Assembly (NCBI GenBank): GCA_964493475.1
Contig: CAZBNS010000048.1
Coordinates: 1-13,997 of the forward strand
Direction: 5' to 3'
Source: CALXSC01 sp964493475
Lineage (GTDB): Bacteria > Pseudomonadota > Alphaproteobacteria > Rickettsiales > UBA1997
DNA: 13,997 bases
Shown in pieces: positions 1 through 5,420 of this stretch. Position 1 is the first letter of the stretch; each line of letters starts with the position of its first letter. A program made the position numbers and the translations under genes. The notes under the pieces were generated by a model that did not search any database, was not told the origin of the DNA, and saw only the letters and a list, made by a program, of their open reading frames with translations.

Positions 1-3
1 AAC

Positions 4-120
4 AAAATCTAGCCTGGTAATGACAGAGCTGGGGAACTCCGTGCTTTTGTCAACAACTTTGTCTTAAAATCTAACCTGGTAATGACAGGACTACGGAGGG
101 CTTTGTTCATTAACAAAACT
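4..120. repeat. Two-copy imperfect tandem repeat, period 62 bp
   Basis: Positions 4-26 and 66-88 are the same 23-base block with a single difference at its ninth base. The copies lie 62 bp apart. After each block the similarity continues loosely: both contain a CTCCG or CGGAG motif and then a GCTTTTGT or GCTTTGTT stretch. The whole unit therefore looks duplicated in tandem rather than sharing one motif by chance. The stretch is richer in G+C than the surrounding DNA and has no open reading frame. It probably belongs to a dispersed intergenic repeat family and may extend beyond the left edge of the window. Confidence 0.75.
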
Positions 121-146
121 AACACCACAATGGCATAATCAGAGAA

Positions 147-174
147 AAATGTCCAGAGAACAAAGGGGAGCTAT
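147..174. repeat. Decayed copy of the 28-bp repeat that bounds the 6013-6257 element
   Basis: This 28-base stretch matches the inverted complement of 6013-6040 at about 25 of 28 positions. The mismatches are confined to the centre, where the GTCCGAAGGAC palindrome of the other copies has decayed to GTCCAGAGAAC. It has the orientation of the right-hand terminal repeat (6230-6257). No matching partner or internal part of the element is visible beside it, so it is a solo or truncated copy next to the phosphohexomutase gene end. Confidence 0.75.
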
Positions 175-221
175 TAAATTAAATAATTAAAAACAATTGA
201 ATTAATTGTATAGCCAAAAAG

Positions 222-238
222 AATTGAATTATTCAATT
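222..238 (-). terminator. Weak hairpin overlapping the stop codon of the phosphohexomutase gene
   Basis: A perfect 7-bp stem (AATTGAA / TTCAATT) with a 3-base loop sits on the gene's stop codon. On the minus strand it is followed by CTTTTTGG, a short T run. The stem is all A/T apart from one G-C pair, so it is weak. It may serve as a terminator, but no better one is visible downstream. Confidence 0.35.
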
Positions 239-1614
239 TTTACTTCAACACCGAAATTTTTTAATTGCTTAGCCAAATCATCTTTAACAATTTTCAAGCC
301 TTCTGGACTTAGTGCTTCACATCTCAAAGTCAAATCTGGCTGCGTATTTGAAGCTCTAACAAGCCACCAGCCTTCTGGCAGATTACATCTAACCCCGTCA
401 ACACCCACAAAGTCTTTTCCTTCTTTTTCCATTTTTTTAGCCAACTCTTTTGCTATCTCAAATTTTCTTTCATCACCAACTGTAGCTCTAATTTCACTAG
501 TTGAATAAACTTTTGGTAATGATTTCATTATGTCGGCAACAGTTTCATTGCTGTTTGACATAATATTTAATAACTTCATGGCACTATACAGAGCGTCGTC
601 AAAATTATGATTATCAGCCCAATAAATATGTCCGCTAGTTTCACCGGCAAGCTTTATATTGTCTTCTTTCATTTTGGCTTTTTGAGCAGAATGTCCAGGT
701 TTCCACATTATAGGAATTCCGCCATGCGCTTTAATATCATTATATAAAACCATACTGGCTTTAACTTCGTTCATAACTTTTTCGCCCTTGTTAGTTTTCA
801 AAAAATCTCTAGCAAAAATAAGCTCTAGCTGATCTCCATAAAGCAAAAATCCCGTGCTGTCAACAACGCCAATTCTGTCTCCATCGCCATCAAAAGCTAT
901 GCCTAAATCGAATTTTTCATCAACAACAGTTTTTTGCAATGAAACCATATTTTTTGCAACTGATGGATCTGGATGATGATTTGGAAAATCGCCATCAACA
1001 TCTCCAAAAATAGCTTTTTGTTTTCCCGGTAATTTTGAAATAATATCTTTTAAAACAGCCCCAATAACTCCATTTCCAGCATCCCAGACTACATTTAATG
1101 TCTTTTTTCCGCCTTTAAATTGTTTTAAAATAAAATTAATATATTCCTGTCTTACATTTTTATTTTCTGTAATTTTTCCATTTCCATCAATAAATGTGCC
1201 ACTTTTTGTCAATCTGCCAATTTCTTGAATATCATCTCCCCAAAATGGACCTGCCTGCGTCAACATTTTAAAGCCATTATCTTCTTTTGGATTGTGAGAA
1301 GCGCTCACAATAAATCCTGCATCTGTATTCAAATGCTTCATTGCAAAATAAACTGCAGGCGTTGGCAATAATCCGGCTATAATAACATCAATACCGCATT
1401 CAGCCATTCCTTTTGCGCATTCTTTTGAATAAGGAATTGATGTATGTCTGCCGTCATAACCCAAAACGCAAGATTTCAAATTTCTTTTTCTTAAAATAGT
1501 TCCAAAGCCTTTGCCTATAAAATAAGCGTCAACTGCGGTGATTTCCTTGTCAACAACTCCTCTTATATCGTAAGCTTTTAAAACTGAAGGTTTTATTTCA
1601 TGAGTTTTAGTCAT
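229..1614 (-). CDS. Phosphomannomutase/phosphoglucomutase (alpha-D-phosphohexomutase family)
   Basis: A 461-aa cytoplasmic enzyme expected to interconvert hexose 1- and 6-phosphates (mannose and/or glucose) to supply nucleotide-sugar precursors for polysaccharide or lipopolysaccharide synthesis. All four family signatures are present in order: the N-terminal 'AYDIRG' (14-19); the catalytic phosphoserine loop SASHNP (104-109, Ser106); the metal-binding loop DGDGDR (242-247); the sugar-recognition loop GETSGH (324-329); and the C-terminal phosphate-binding 'RASNTQPDLTLR' (420-431). Length is normal for the family. The start at 1614 leaves few residues before the conserved AYDIRG. No clear Shine-Dalgarno sequence precedes it. 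The gene is divergent from rpsF. Sequence alone does not settle whether mannose or glucose phosphate is preferred, so no symbol (algC/manB/pgm) is assigned. Confidence 0.95.
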   Translation of the reverse strand: MTKTHEIKPSVLKAYDIRGVVDKEITAVDAYFIGKGFGTILRKRNLKSCVLGYDGRHTSIPYSKECAKGMAECGIDVIIAGLLPTPAVYFAMKHLNTDAGFIVSASHNPKEDNGFKMLTQAGPFWGDDIQEIGRLTKSGTFIDGNGKITENKNVRQEYINFILKQFKGGKKTLNVVWDAGNGVIGAVLKDIISKLPGKQKAIFGDVDGDFPNHHPDPSVAKNMVSLQKTVVDEKFDLGIAFDGDGDRIGVVDSTGFLLYGDQLELIFARDFLKTNKGEKVMNEVKASMVLYNDIKAHGGIPIMWKPGHSAQKAKMKEDNIKLAGETSGHIYWADNHNFDDALYSAMKLLNIMSNSNETVADIMKSLPKVYSTSEIRATVGDERKFEIAKELAKKMEKEGKDFVGVDGVRCNLPEGWWLVRASNTQPDLTLRCEALSPEGLKIVKDDLAKQLKNFGVEVKIE

Positions 1615-1716
1615 AATAGATATTTTTATTTAAACTAACCAGATAGTATTAAGATAAAAATAAAATGCAAATGATTAAACTTCCTATTAGGAATAATACT
1701 ACTCACCAATACTTAA

Positions 1717-1750
1717 CCCCACGCAAAACACATCAAAAACCAAAAACCCC
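1717..1750 (-). other. G-rich/T-rich tract in the upstream region of the phosphohexomutase gene
   Basis: Read on the minus strand this stretch starts and ends with GGGG and has a GG pair in between, separated by T-rich spacers. The plus strand is nearly free of G from about 1703 to 1762. The two G4 runs plus GG could at best form a weak two-layer quadruplex or an intermolecular structure. It lies in the 264-bp divergent gap between the phosphohexomutase gene and rpsF. No function is established. Confidence 0.3.
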
Positions 1751-1809
1751 AAATTTAATCAAATAAATAAGTTGAATTATTAAATTTTGATATTAGAATT
1801 CAATCATTA

Positions 1810-1838
1810 TTGAAGGTAGTTATTATTATTTTTATAAT
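1810..1838 (+). promoter_or_regulatory. Sigma-70-like promoter of the rpsF-rpsR-rplI operon
   Basis: TTGAAG (1810-1815) and a perfect TATAAT (1833-1838) are separated by exactly 17 bp. Transcription would start near 1845, giving a short A/T-rich leader of about 34 nt. A leader this short leaves little room for the S6:S18-binding structure known from some bacterial rpsF mRNAs, and no such structure is visible. The ribosome site AGGA (1868-1871) precedes the ATG at 1879. Confidence 0.75.
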
Positions 1839-1878
1839 AGCTCATTCTTTTTTTATTAATAAAAAATAGGAATAGACC

Positions 1879-2226
1879 ATGCCTTTTTATGAATTGGTGT
1901 TTATTACGAGGCAAGATTTGGCAACTAATGAGGTTGATAATCTTGCTGAAAAATTTAAGAAAGTTTTGGAACAAGAAAAAGGAAAGCTTGTATCAAAAGA
2001 GTACTGGGGTTTAAGAACTCTTGCTTATAAAATTAACAAAAATACAAAAGGACATTATATATTGATGAATATAGATGCTCCATATTCTGCTGTTGCAGAA
2101 CTTGAAAGGATTATGTCTTTTGATGAAAATATTATTAGAAAGGGTATTTTTAGAGTTGAAGAGATTTCTAAAGAACCTTCTAAATTGTTTGTATCAGTTA
2201 ATGCAAAAGAAAATAAGAAACAATAG
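1879..2226 (+). CDS. rpsF: 30S ribosomal protein S6
   Basis: This 115-aa protein matches bacterial S6: the opening 'MPFYELVFITRQDL', the central 'YWGLRTLAYKINKNTKGHYILMNID' and the following 'ELERIMSFDENIIRKGIFRVEE' segment are the conserved beta-alpha-beta core. S6 binds 16S rRNA together with S18 in the platform of the small subunit. The next gene is rpsR, 8 bp downstream, followed by rplI, which is the usual bacterial operon order. The C-terminal tail (about 100-115) is short and lysine-rich. Start ATG at 1879 is supported by AGGA upstream and by the family's N-terminus. Confidence 0.96.
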   Translation: MPFYELVFITRQDLATNEVDNLAEKFKKVLEQEKGKLVSKEYWGLRTLAYKINKNTKGHYILMNIDAPYSAVAELERIMSFDENIIRKGIFRVEEISKEPSKLFVSVNAKENKKQ

Positions 2227-2234
2227 GGGAAAAT

Positions 2235-2537
2235 ATGTTAGAAAACCAAAATAACAATACTCAAAATCAAGAAAAAGATGAATATTTGAAAATTTCTCTT
2301 GTAAATCAAGGAGTTTCAATTAAAAAAAGCAGAACAGATCCATTACATGGAGTTTCTGAAAAAGATATAGATTATAAAAATTTAGAATTATTAAATAAAT
2401 ATATTTCCGAAAGAGGAAAAATAATGGCTAGTAGAATTACTGGTATTTCTTTGAAAAATCAAAGAAAATTAGCCAAAGCCATTAAGAGAGCTAGAAATCT
2501 GGCTTTAATGTCATTTATTGGAAAAATTGATGAATAG
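2235..2537 (+). CDS. rpsR: 30S ribosomal protein S18
   Basis: 100 aa. The C-terminal half is typical S18: 'IDYKNLELLNKYISERGKI' (45-63), then 'SRITGISLKNQRKLAKAIKRARNLALMSFIG' (66-96), the part that binds 16S rRNA and S6. The first 44 residues diverge from the family. They are rich in Asn, Gln and Glu and lack the Cys-Pro-Phe motif many S18 proteins carry just before the core. A strong ribosome site, GGGGAA, lies right after the rpsF stop and 8 bp upstream of the ATG. No closer in-frame ATG precedes the core, so the extended N-terminus is probably real. Confidence 0.95.
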   Translation: MLENQNNNTQNQEKDEYLKISLVNQGVSIKKSRTDPLHGVSEKDIDYKNLELLNKYISERGKIMASRITGISLKNQRKLAKAIKRARNLALMSFIGKIDE

Positions 2538-2545
2538 GGGATGAT

Positions 2546-3166
2546 ATGAAAATTATTTTAAAAAGTAAAATTAAAAATCTAGGAAATATCGGCGATATAG
2601 TTGAAGTAAAAGATGGATATGCAAAAAATATGTTATTGCCTAATGATTTAGCTGTATTTTATACTGATAAAAATTATGAAGTTTTTAAACTTAAGAAAGC
2701 TGAAATAGAAAAAGAAAATGCAGAAAACAAATCAAAAGCCGAGGCATTAAAAGAAAAAATCTTTGGTAAAGATTTAATTTTAATTGAAAATGCGGGTGAT
2801 GATGGAAAGTTATACGGTTCCGTTTCCGGTGTTAAATTAGCTAGCTTTATTAATGCATTATTAAAAATTAATGATGTTAAAAAATCTAGCATTAGCTTAA
2901 AAGAACCAATTAAAAGCGTTGGTAAATATTCAATTATAATTGAATTGCATCCAGAAGTTTCTTTTGATAAAGATGTTATTATAGCTAGATCTAAAGAAGA
3001 GGCTATAAAAATTAAGAAAGGTGAGTTTACAATTAAGAAAGAAGTTGTTGAACAAGCTCCTTCTGAAGCAATTGAGAAAGTTGAAAAAACTGAAAATATT
3101 GAAGAAGAAAAAGCTAAGACAGAAAAAAAGAAAAATAAGAAAAAAGTTGAAGAAAAAGCTGAGTAA
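2546..3166 (+). CDS. rplI: 50S ribosomal protein L9 with a long charged C-terminal tail
   Basis: 206 aa. The N-terminal 23S-rRNA-binding domain carries the L9 signature 'LGNIGDIVEVKDGYAKNMLLP' (12-32). A charged connecting helix (about 41-75) and the C-terminal domain (about 76-148) follow. L9 is usually close to 150 aa. Here residues 150-206 form an additional Lys/Glu-rich, low-complexity tail ending in a KKKNKKKVEEKAE-type stretch, predicted disordered or helical. L9 sits at the base of the L1 stalk and helps maintain reading-frame fidelity. The site GGGGATGAT lies directly before the ATG, and the operon ends at the strong hairpin 3191-3220. Confidence 0.95.
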   Translation: MKIILKSKIKNLGNIGDIVEVKDGYAKNMLLPNDLAVFYTDKNYEVFKLKKAEIEKENAENKSKAEALKEKIFGKDLILIENAGDDGKLYGSVSGVKLASFINALLKINDVKKSSISLKEPIKSVGKYSIIIELHPEVSFDKDVIIARSKEEAIKIKKGEFTIKKEVVEQAPSEAIEKVEKTENIEEEKAKTEKKKNKKKVEEKAE

Positions 3167-3190
3167 TTTGACTTATTAAATTTTTTAAAG

Positions 3191-3230
3191 ATAAAGACTA
3201 TTTTTACAGATAGTCTTTATTTTATTATAC
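3191..3230 (+). terminator. Strong intrinsic terminator of the rpsF-rpsR-rplI operon
   Basis: A perfect 10-bp stem (3191-3200 with 3211-3220), extendable by one T-A pair, closes an 8-10 nt loop. The T-rich run TTTATTTTATT follows. It starts 25 bp after the rplI stop. The opposite strand has no T run after the hairpin, so it should act only on plus-strand transcription. Confidence 0.85.
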
Positions 3231-3267
3231 CGCAAAAACTCTCAGTAAAATCGGGATTTTGGGTATA
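3226..3267. repeat. Interrupted inverted repeat in the rplI/88-aa gene intergenic region
   Basis: TATACC-gc-AAAA (3226-3237) can pair with TTTT-g-GGTATA (3257-3267). Between the arms lies a smaller AAAAT/ATTTT hairpin around CGGG (3247-3260). It sits between convergent gene ends and could add to termination of the minus-strand 88-aa gene, though neither strand has a clear T tail. Role uncertain. Confidence 0.35.
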
Positions 3268-3313
3268 AGAACTACAATTCAATTGATATAATAAATAATA
3301 ATTTAATATTATC

Positions 3314-3580
3314 TTACTTTATCTTCTTAACCAGCAATCCCAATCTCCTTAACTTATTATCTTCATCATATTTAATTCTATTAGTTTTAATTAAATAATC
3401 TGTAATATCTCTTAATCTAATTATGTCATCATCATTTTTTAATCTATTATTTATAAAATACATAAGTATTTCTTTTTTAGCTTTAAACATTCTTAAATTA
3501 ATTGATTGGTTTTCATCTAATTTTTCTTGGAGTATTTTATTTCTATCCAATTTCTTTAGTTTATCAATCAGTTCTTCCAT
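3314..3580 (-). CDS. Small hypothetical protein (88 aa), charged and helical
   Basis: I do not recognise this protein. It has 88 residues, no membrane segment, no signal peptide and no cysteine. The N-terminal half (1-30) is Lys/Glu/Leu-rich and probably a helix or coiled coil. The C-terminal third, 'DITDYLIKTNRIKYDEDNKLRRLGLLVKKIK', is basic, as in small nucleic-acid-binding proteins, but no named domain is evident. Evidence that it is real: a well-placed GAGG seven bases before the ATG, ordinary codon use, and no competing frame. Directly upstream lies the structured minus-strand RNA locus with its terminator hairpin, so the gene may be controlled by read-through of that leader. Confidence 0.6.
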   Translation of the reverse strand: MEELIDKLKKLDRNKILQEKLDENQSINLRMFKAKKEILMYFINNRLKNDDDIIRLRDITDYLIKTNRIKYDEDNKLRRLGLLVKKIK

Positions 3581-3604
3581 TTTAGACCTCTTTTTTTAAT
3601 TAAT

Positions 3605-3647
3605 AAAAATCGCACTTGAAATAATTTAAAAATTATAAAAAAGTGCG
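3605..3647 (-). terminator. Intrinsic terminator at the end of the structured RNA
   Basis: On the minus strand, CGCACTT (3647-3641) pairs perfectly with AAGTGCG (3617-3611). The A/T-rich interior can pair further (around ATAATTT/AAATTAT). ATTTTTATT follows immediately. The plus strand has no T run after the hairpin. It lies only about 25-30 bp before the start codon of the 88-aa gene, so it either ends a separate small RNA or works as an attenuator. Confidence 0.75.
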
Positions 3648-3814
3648 GAGGTTAAAACAACTGAGGTAATCAGCCCTTACAGTCTTTTAAGCTATAAATA
3701 ACTTATTATAACCGCAAGCCTCCGCTATATTTACAGAATTGTAAATACAACAAAGACCTGCGAACTAAATTTAATTACCTTTCGGTGTTTTAAGCCGTCA
3801 ACTTGCCCGTAGGC
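3605..3814 (-). ncRNA. Candidate structured RNA, about 210 nt (small RNA or attenuator leader; identity unknown)
   Basis: This stretch has no convincing open frame on either strand but is richer in G+C and in pairing segments than its surroundings. On the minus strand it lies between a TTGACA/AATAAT promoter and an intrinsic terminator. Three long-range pairings nest into a rod: 3796-3787 with 3658-3650 (nine pairs, one bulge); 3780-3774 with 3670-3664 (seven perfect pairs); 3760-3752 with 3687-3680 (eight pairs, one bulge). A small ATTTAC/GTAAAT hairpin (3745-3740 with 3733-3728) lies inside, and a TTGCC/GGCAA hairpin sits at the 5' end. A rod with internal loops recalls 6S RNA, but I cannot match 6S sequence landmarks. 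An alternative pairing, 3725-3719 with 3651-3645, overlaps the terminator, so a regulatory leader for the 88-aa gene is equally possible. No tmRNA tag frame, RNase P or SRP RNA motifs are seen. Confidence 0.5.
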
Positions 3815-3820
3815 AATTCT

Positions 3821-3848
3821 ATTATTATTTTATTCTTTTATTTGTCAA
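3821..3848 (-). promoter_or_regulatory. Sigma-70-like promoter driving the structured minus-strand RNA
   Basis: A perfect TTGACA (3848-3843) is followed, after 16 bp, by AATAAT (3826-3821), which matches five of six -10 bases. The predicted start is near 3814. There is no coding sequence for about 230 bp downstream, which supports transcription of a non-coding or leader RNA. The promoter is divergent from yebC. Confidence 0.65.
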
Positions 3849-3871
3849 TAAAAATATTTTGTCTTAAAACA

Positions 3872-3877
3872 TATAAT
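3872..3877 (+). promoter_or_regulatory. Possible -10 element for yebC
   Basis: A perfect TATAAT lies 79 bp upstream of the yebC start, but no convincing -35 box is found 16-18 bp before it. In such A/T-rich DNA a lone TATAAT can occur by chance. Confidence 0.3.
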
Positions 3878-3955
3878 TTCTTTATGGGTCTATTGAAAAA
3901 TAAAAATAAAGTTTTAATTTTCTATTCTATGATTTATAAATAATATTGGATAATT

Positions 3956-4705
3956 ATGTCAGGTCATTCCAAATGGGCCACAACAAAGCATCAAAAAGCT
4001 ATAACAGATGCTAAAAGGGCAAAAAATTTTACTAAATTATTAAAAGAAATAACAGTAGCAGCCAAATTGGGCGACCCTAACCCAGAATTTAATCCAAGAT
4101 TAAGAAGTGCTGTAATAGCTGCTAAGGCGGCTAGTATGCCTAAGTCAAATATTGAAAATGCTATTAAAAAGGCAAGTGGTGCTGGCGCTGGTGAAAATTG
4201 GGAAGAGATAAGATATGAAGGCTATGGACCTAATGGTGTGGCTATAATGGTTGAAGTTCTAACTGATAATAAAAACAGAAGTGCTGCAAGTATTAGATCC
4301 GTATTTTCCAAATATGGTGGAAATATGGGTGAAACAGGAAGCGTTAGCTTTATGTTTAATAAACTGGGAACTATTGGGTATGAAGGAAATGTTGCAACTG
4401 AAGATGCAATGCTAGAAGCTGCTATTGATGCTGGTGCTGAAAATGTTGAAAGCTCTCAAGATTGGCATGAAATCACGACTAAGGTTGAGGATTTTATTAA
4501 GGTTAGAGATGCTTTAATGGAAAAATTTGGCGAACCGAAAGAAGCAAAAATATGTTGGATAGCAAAGGAACCAATTGTTATTGATGATGTTGAGAAAGCA
4601 CAAAAAATTAATAAGCTAATTGAAATGCTTGAGGATAATGAAGATGCTCAGAATGTTTATTCGAACTTTGAAATAGCTGATGAAATAGCGGATAAATTAG
4701 AGTAG
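3956..4705 (+). CDS. yebC: YebC/PmpR/TACO1-family protein
   Basis: 249 aa, the normal length. The invariant N-terminus 'MSGHSKWATTKHQKAITDAKRAKNFTKLLKEI' and the central 'YEGYGPNGVAIMVEVLTDNKNRSAASIRSVFSKYGGNMGETGSVSFMF' are diagnostic. The family is widespread in bacteria and mitochondria. Members have been described as DNA-binding regulators, and more recently some as factors that help ribosomes through difficult (for example proline-rich) sequences. In many proteobacteria yebC precedes ruvC-ruvA-ruvB. Here it stands alone, followed by terminator hairpins and a convergent regulator gene. The ribosome site is weak (GGA six bases before the ATG), but the start is fixed by the conserved MSGHSKW. 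Confidence 0.96.
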   Translation: MSGHSKWATTKHQKAITDAKRAKNFTKLLKEITVAAKLGDPNPEFNPRLRSAVIAAKAASMPKSNIENAIKKASGAGAGENWEEIRYEGYGPNGVAIMVEVLTDNKNRSAASIRSVFSKYGGNMGETGSVSFMFNKLGTIGYEGNVATEDAMLEAAIDAGAENVESSQDWHEITTKVEDFIKVRDALMEKFGEPKEAKICWIAKEPIVIDDVEKAQKINKLIEMLEDNEDAQNVYSNFEIADEIADKLE

Positions 4706-4775
4706 TTGAGTTTGTTGCAAATTATAATAAATTACGAACGAATAAGTTAATATAATAAAGAATATTTGTTATTAA

Positions 4776-4820
4776 AAAATATCTCCATTTATAAATTGTA
4801 ATATTAAATGGAGATATTTT
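4776..4820. terminator. Long perfect hairpin between convergent yebC and the Cro/CI-type regulator
   Basis: A perfect 16-bp stem (4776-4791 with 4805-4820) closes a 13-nt loop. Each strand ends the stem with TTTT, and each is preceded by an A run, so it can work in both directions. It lies 70 bp after the yebC stop. Confidence 0.8.
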
Positions 4821-4856
4821 GCCGATATATAATTTTAATTTCATAAATGTTAAAGA

Positions 4857-4885
4857 CCACCAACTAAGTTGGTGGATACTTTTTA
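4857..4885. terminator. GC-richer terminator hairpin next to the regulator gene end
   Basis: CCACCAAC (4857-4864) pairs perfectly with GTTGGTGG (4868-4875) around a TAA loop. On the plus strand ACTTTTTAA follows. On the minus strand the tail is TCTTTAAC, which is weaker. With the 4776-4820 hairpin it separates the two convergent genes. Confidence 0.75.
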
Positions 4886-4899
4886 ATAATCTGTTTTAA

Positions 4900-5322
4900 T
4901 TATTTTATTTCAGAAGAAATTTCTTCGTCTTCATCCTTTCTGCTAAGAGTTTTTGCTAAATTTATTATGCTCTTTCTAAGCGCAGGATTTTTGATTGCGG
5001 AGAAATTTTTGATTAAAGTTATTACTTCTTTTTCAGAAACGGAATTTTTATCATCAAAATTTACTTTACTATCTGATAAATAACCTTTGCTGCCATAAGC
5101 TGCTTCATACTGATCGAAAAAATAGCTTACAGGAACTTTTAAAATTTTTGCAAAATCATATAATCTGCTAGAGCCTATTCTGTTAGACCCTTTTTCATAT
5201 TTTTGAATTTGTTGAAATGTTACACCAGTTAATTCACCTATTTTATTTTGACTTAATCCAAGTTCATTTCTTCTTATTTTTAATCTAGCTCCAACATAAA
5301 CATCAACCGGATTGATTGGCAT
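4900..5322 (-). CDS. Cro/CI (XRE)-family helix-turn-helix transcriptional regulator
   Basis: 140 aa, cytoplasmic. Residues 11-66 form a Cro/CI helix-turn-helix: 'RLKIRRNELGLSQNKIGELTGVTFQQIQKYEKGSNRIGSSRLYDFAKIL'. The recognition helix begins near Thr35 and the 'QIQKYEKG' turn is the usual one. The 'NPVDVYVGARL' lead-in and 'VPVSYFF' after the domain are typical of a conserved alphaproteobacterial subfamily. The C-terminal part (about 95-140) is charged and helical and may mediate dimerisation. An AGGA ribosome site lies seven bases before the ATG. The gene has its own promoter, with two direct repeats between the predicted transcription start and the gene, suggesting autoregulation. Its target genes cannot be told from the sequence. 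Confidence 0.92.
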   Translation of the reverse strand: MPINPVDVYVGARLKIRRNELGLSQNKIGELTGVTFQQIQKYEKGSNRIGSSRLYDFAKILKVPVSYFFDQYEAAYGSKGYLSDSKVNFDDKNSVSEKEVITLIKNFSAIKNPALRKSIINLAKTLSRKDEDEEISSEIK

Positions 5323-5344
5323 TTTTTTTCCTATTTAATTTTGT

Positions 5345-5376
5345 TAATAATTGAGTATATACTAATAATTGAGTAT
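5345..5376. promoter_or_regulatory. Two 14-bp direct repeats in the regulator's leader; candidate operators
   Basis: The 14-mer TAATAATTGAGTAT occurs at 5345-5358 and again at 5363-5376, an 18-bp period. The palindrome AGTATATACT (5354-5363) joins them. They lie between the predicted start of transcription (about 5386) and the ribosome site of the Cro/CI-type gene, where a repressor could block its own expression. Binding is inferred, not shown. Confidence 0.5.
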
Positions 5377-5392
5377 CTATCTCGCGCCCTCC

Positions 5393-5420
5393 ATTATACA
5401 CGATTAAAAATAATTTGCAA
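5393..5420 (-). promoter_or_regulatory. Promoter of the Cro/CI-type regulator gene
   Basis: On the minus strand TTGCAA (5420-5415) and a perfect TATAAT (5398-5393) are 16 bp apart. The stretch just after the -10 box is unusually G+C-rich for this genome (GGAGGGCGCGAGA). G+C-rich discriminators are associated in other proteobacteria with growth-rate or stringent control, which is only a suggestion here. Confidence 0.6.

Noticed and set aside
206..508. Open frame of 100 aa on the plus strand
   Set aside because: It lies antisense inside the phosphohexomutase gene, which has all its family motifs, and its start is in repeat DNA. It is a shadow frame.
3605..3814. Two-piece tmRNA, RNase P RNA or SRP RNA at the structured locus
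   Set aside because: No tag frame ending in Ala-Leu-Ala-Ala-stop, no tRNA-like T-arm, no RNase P core and no SRP GGAAGCAGCC-type loop on either strand.
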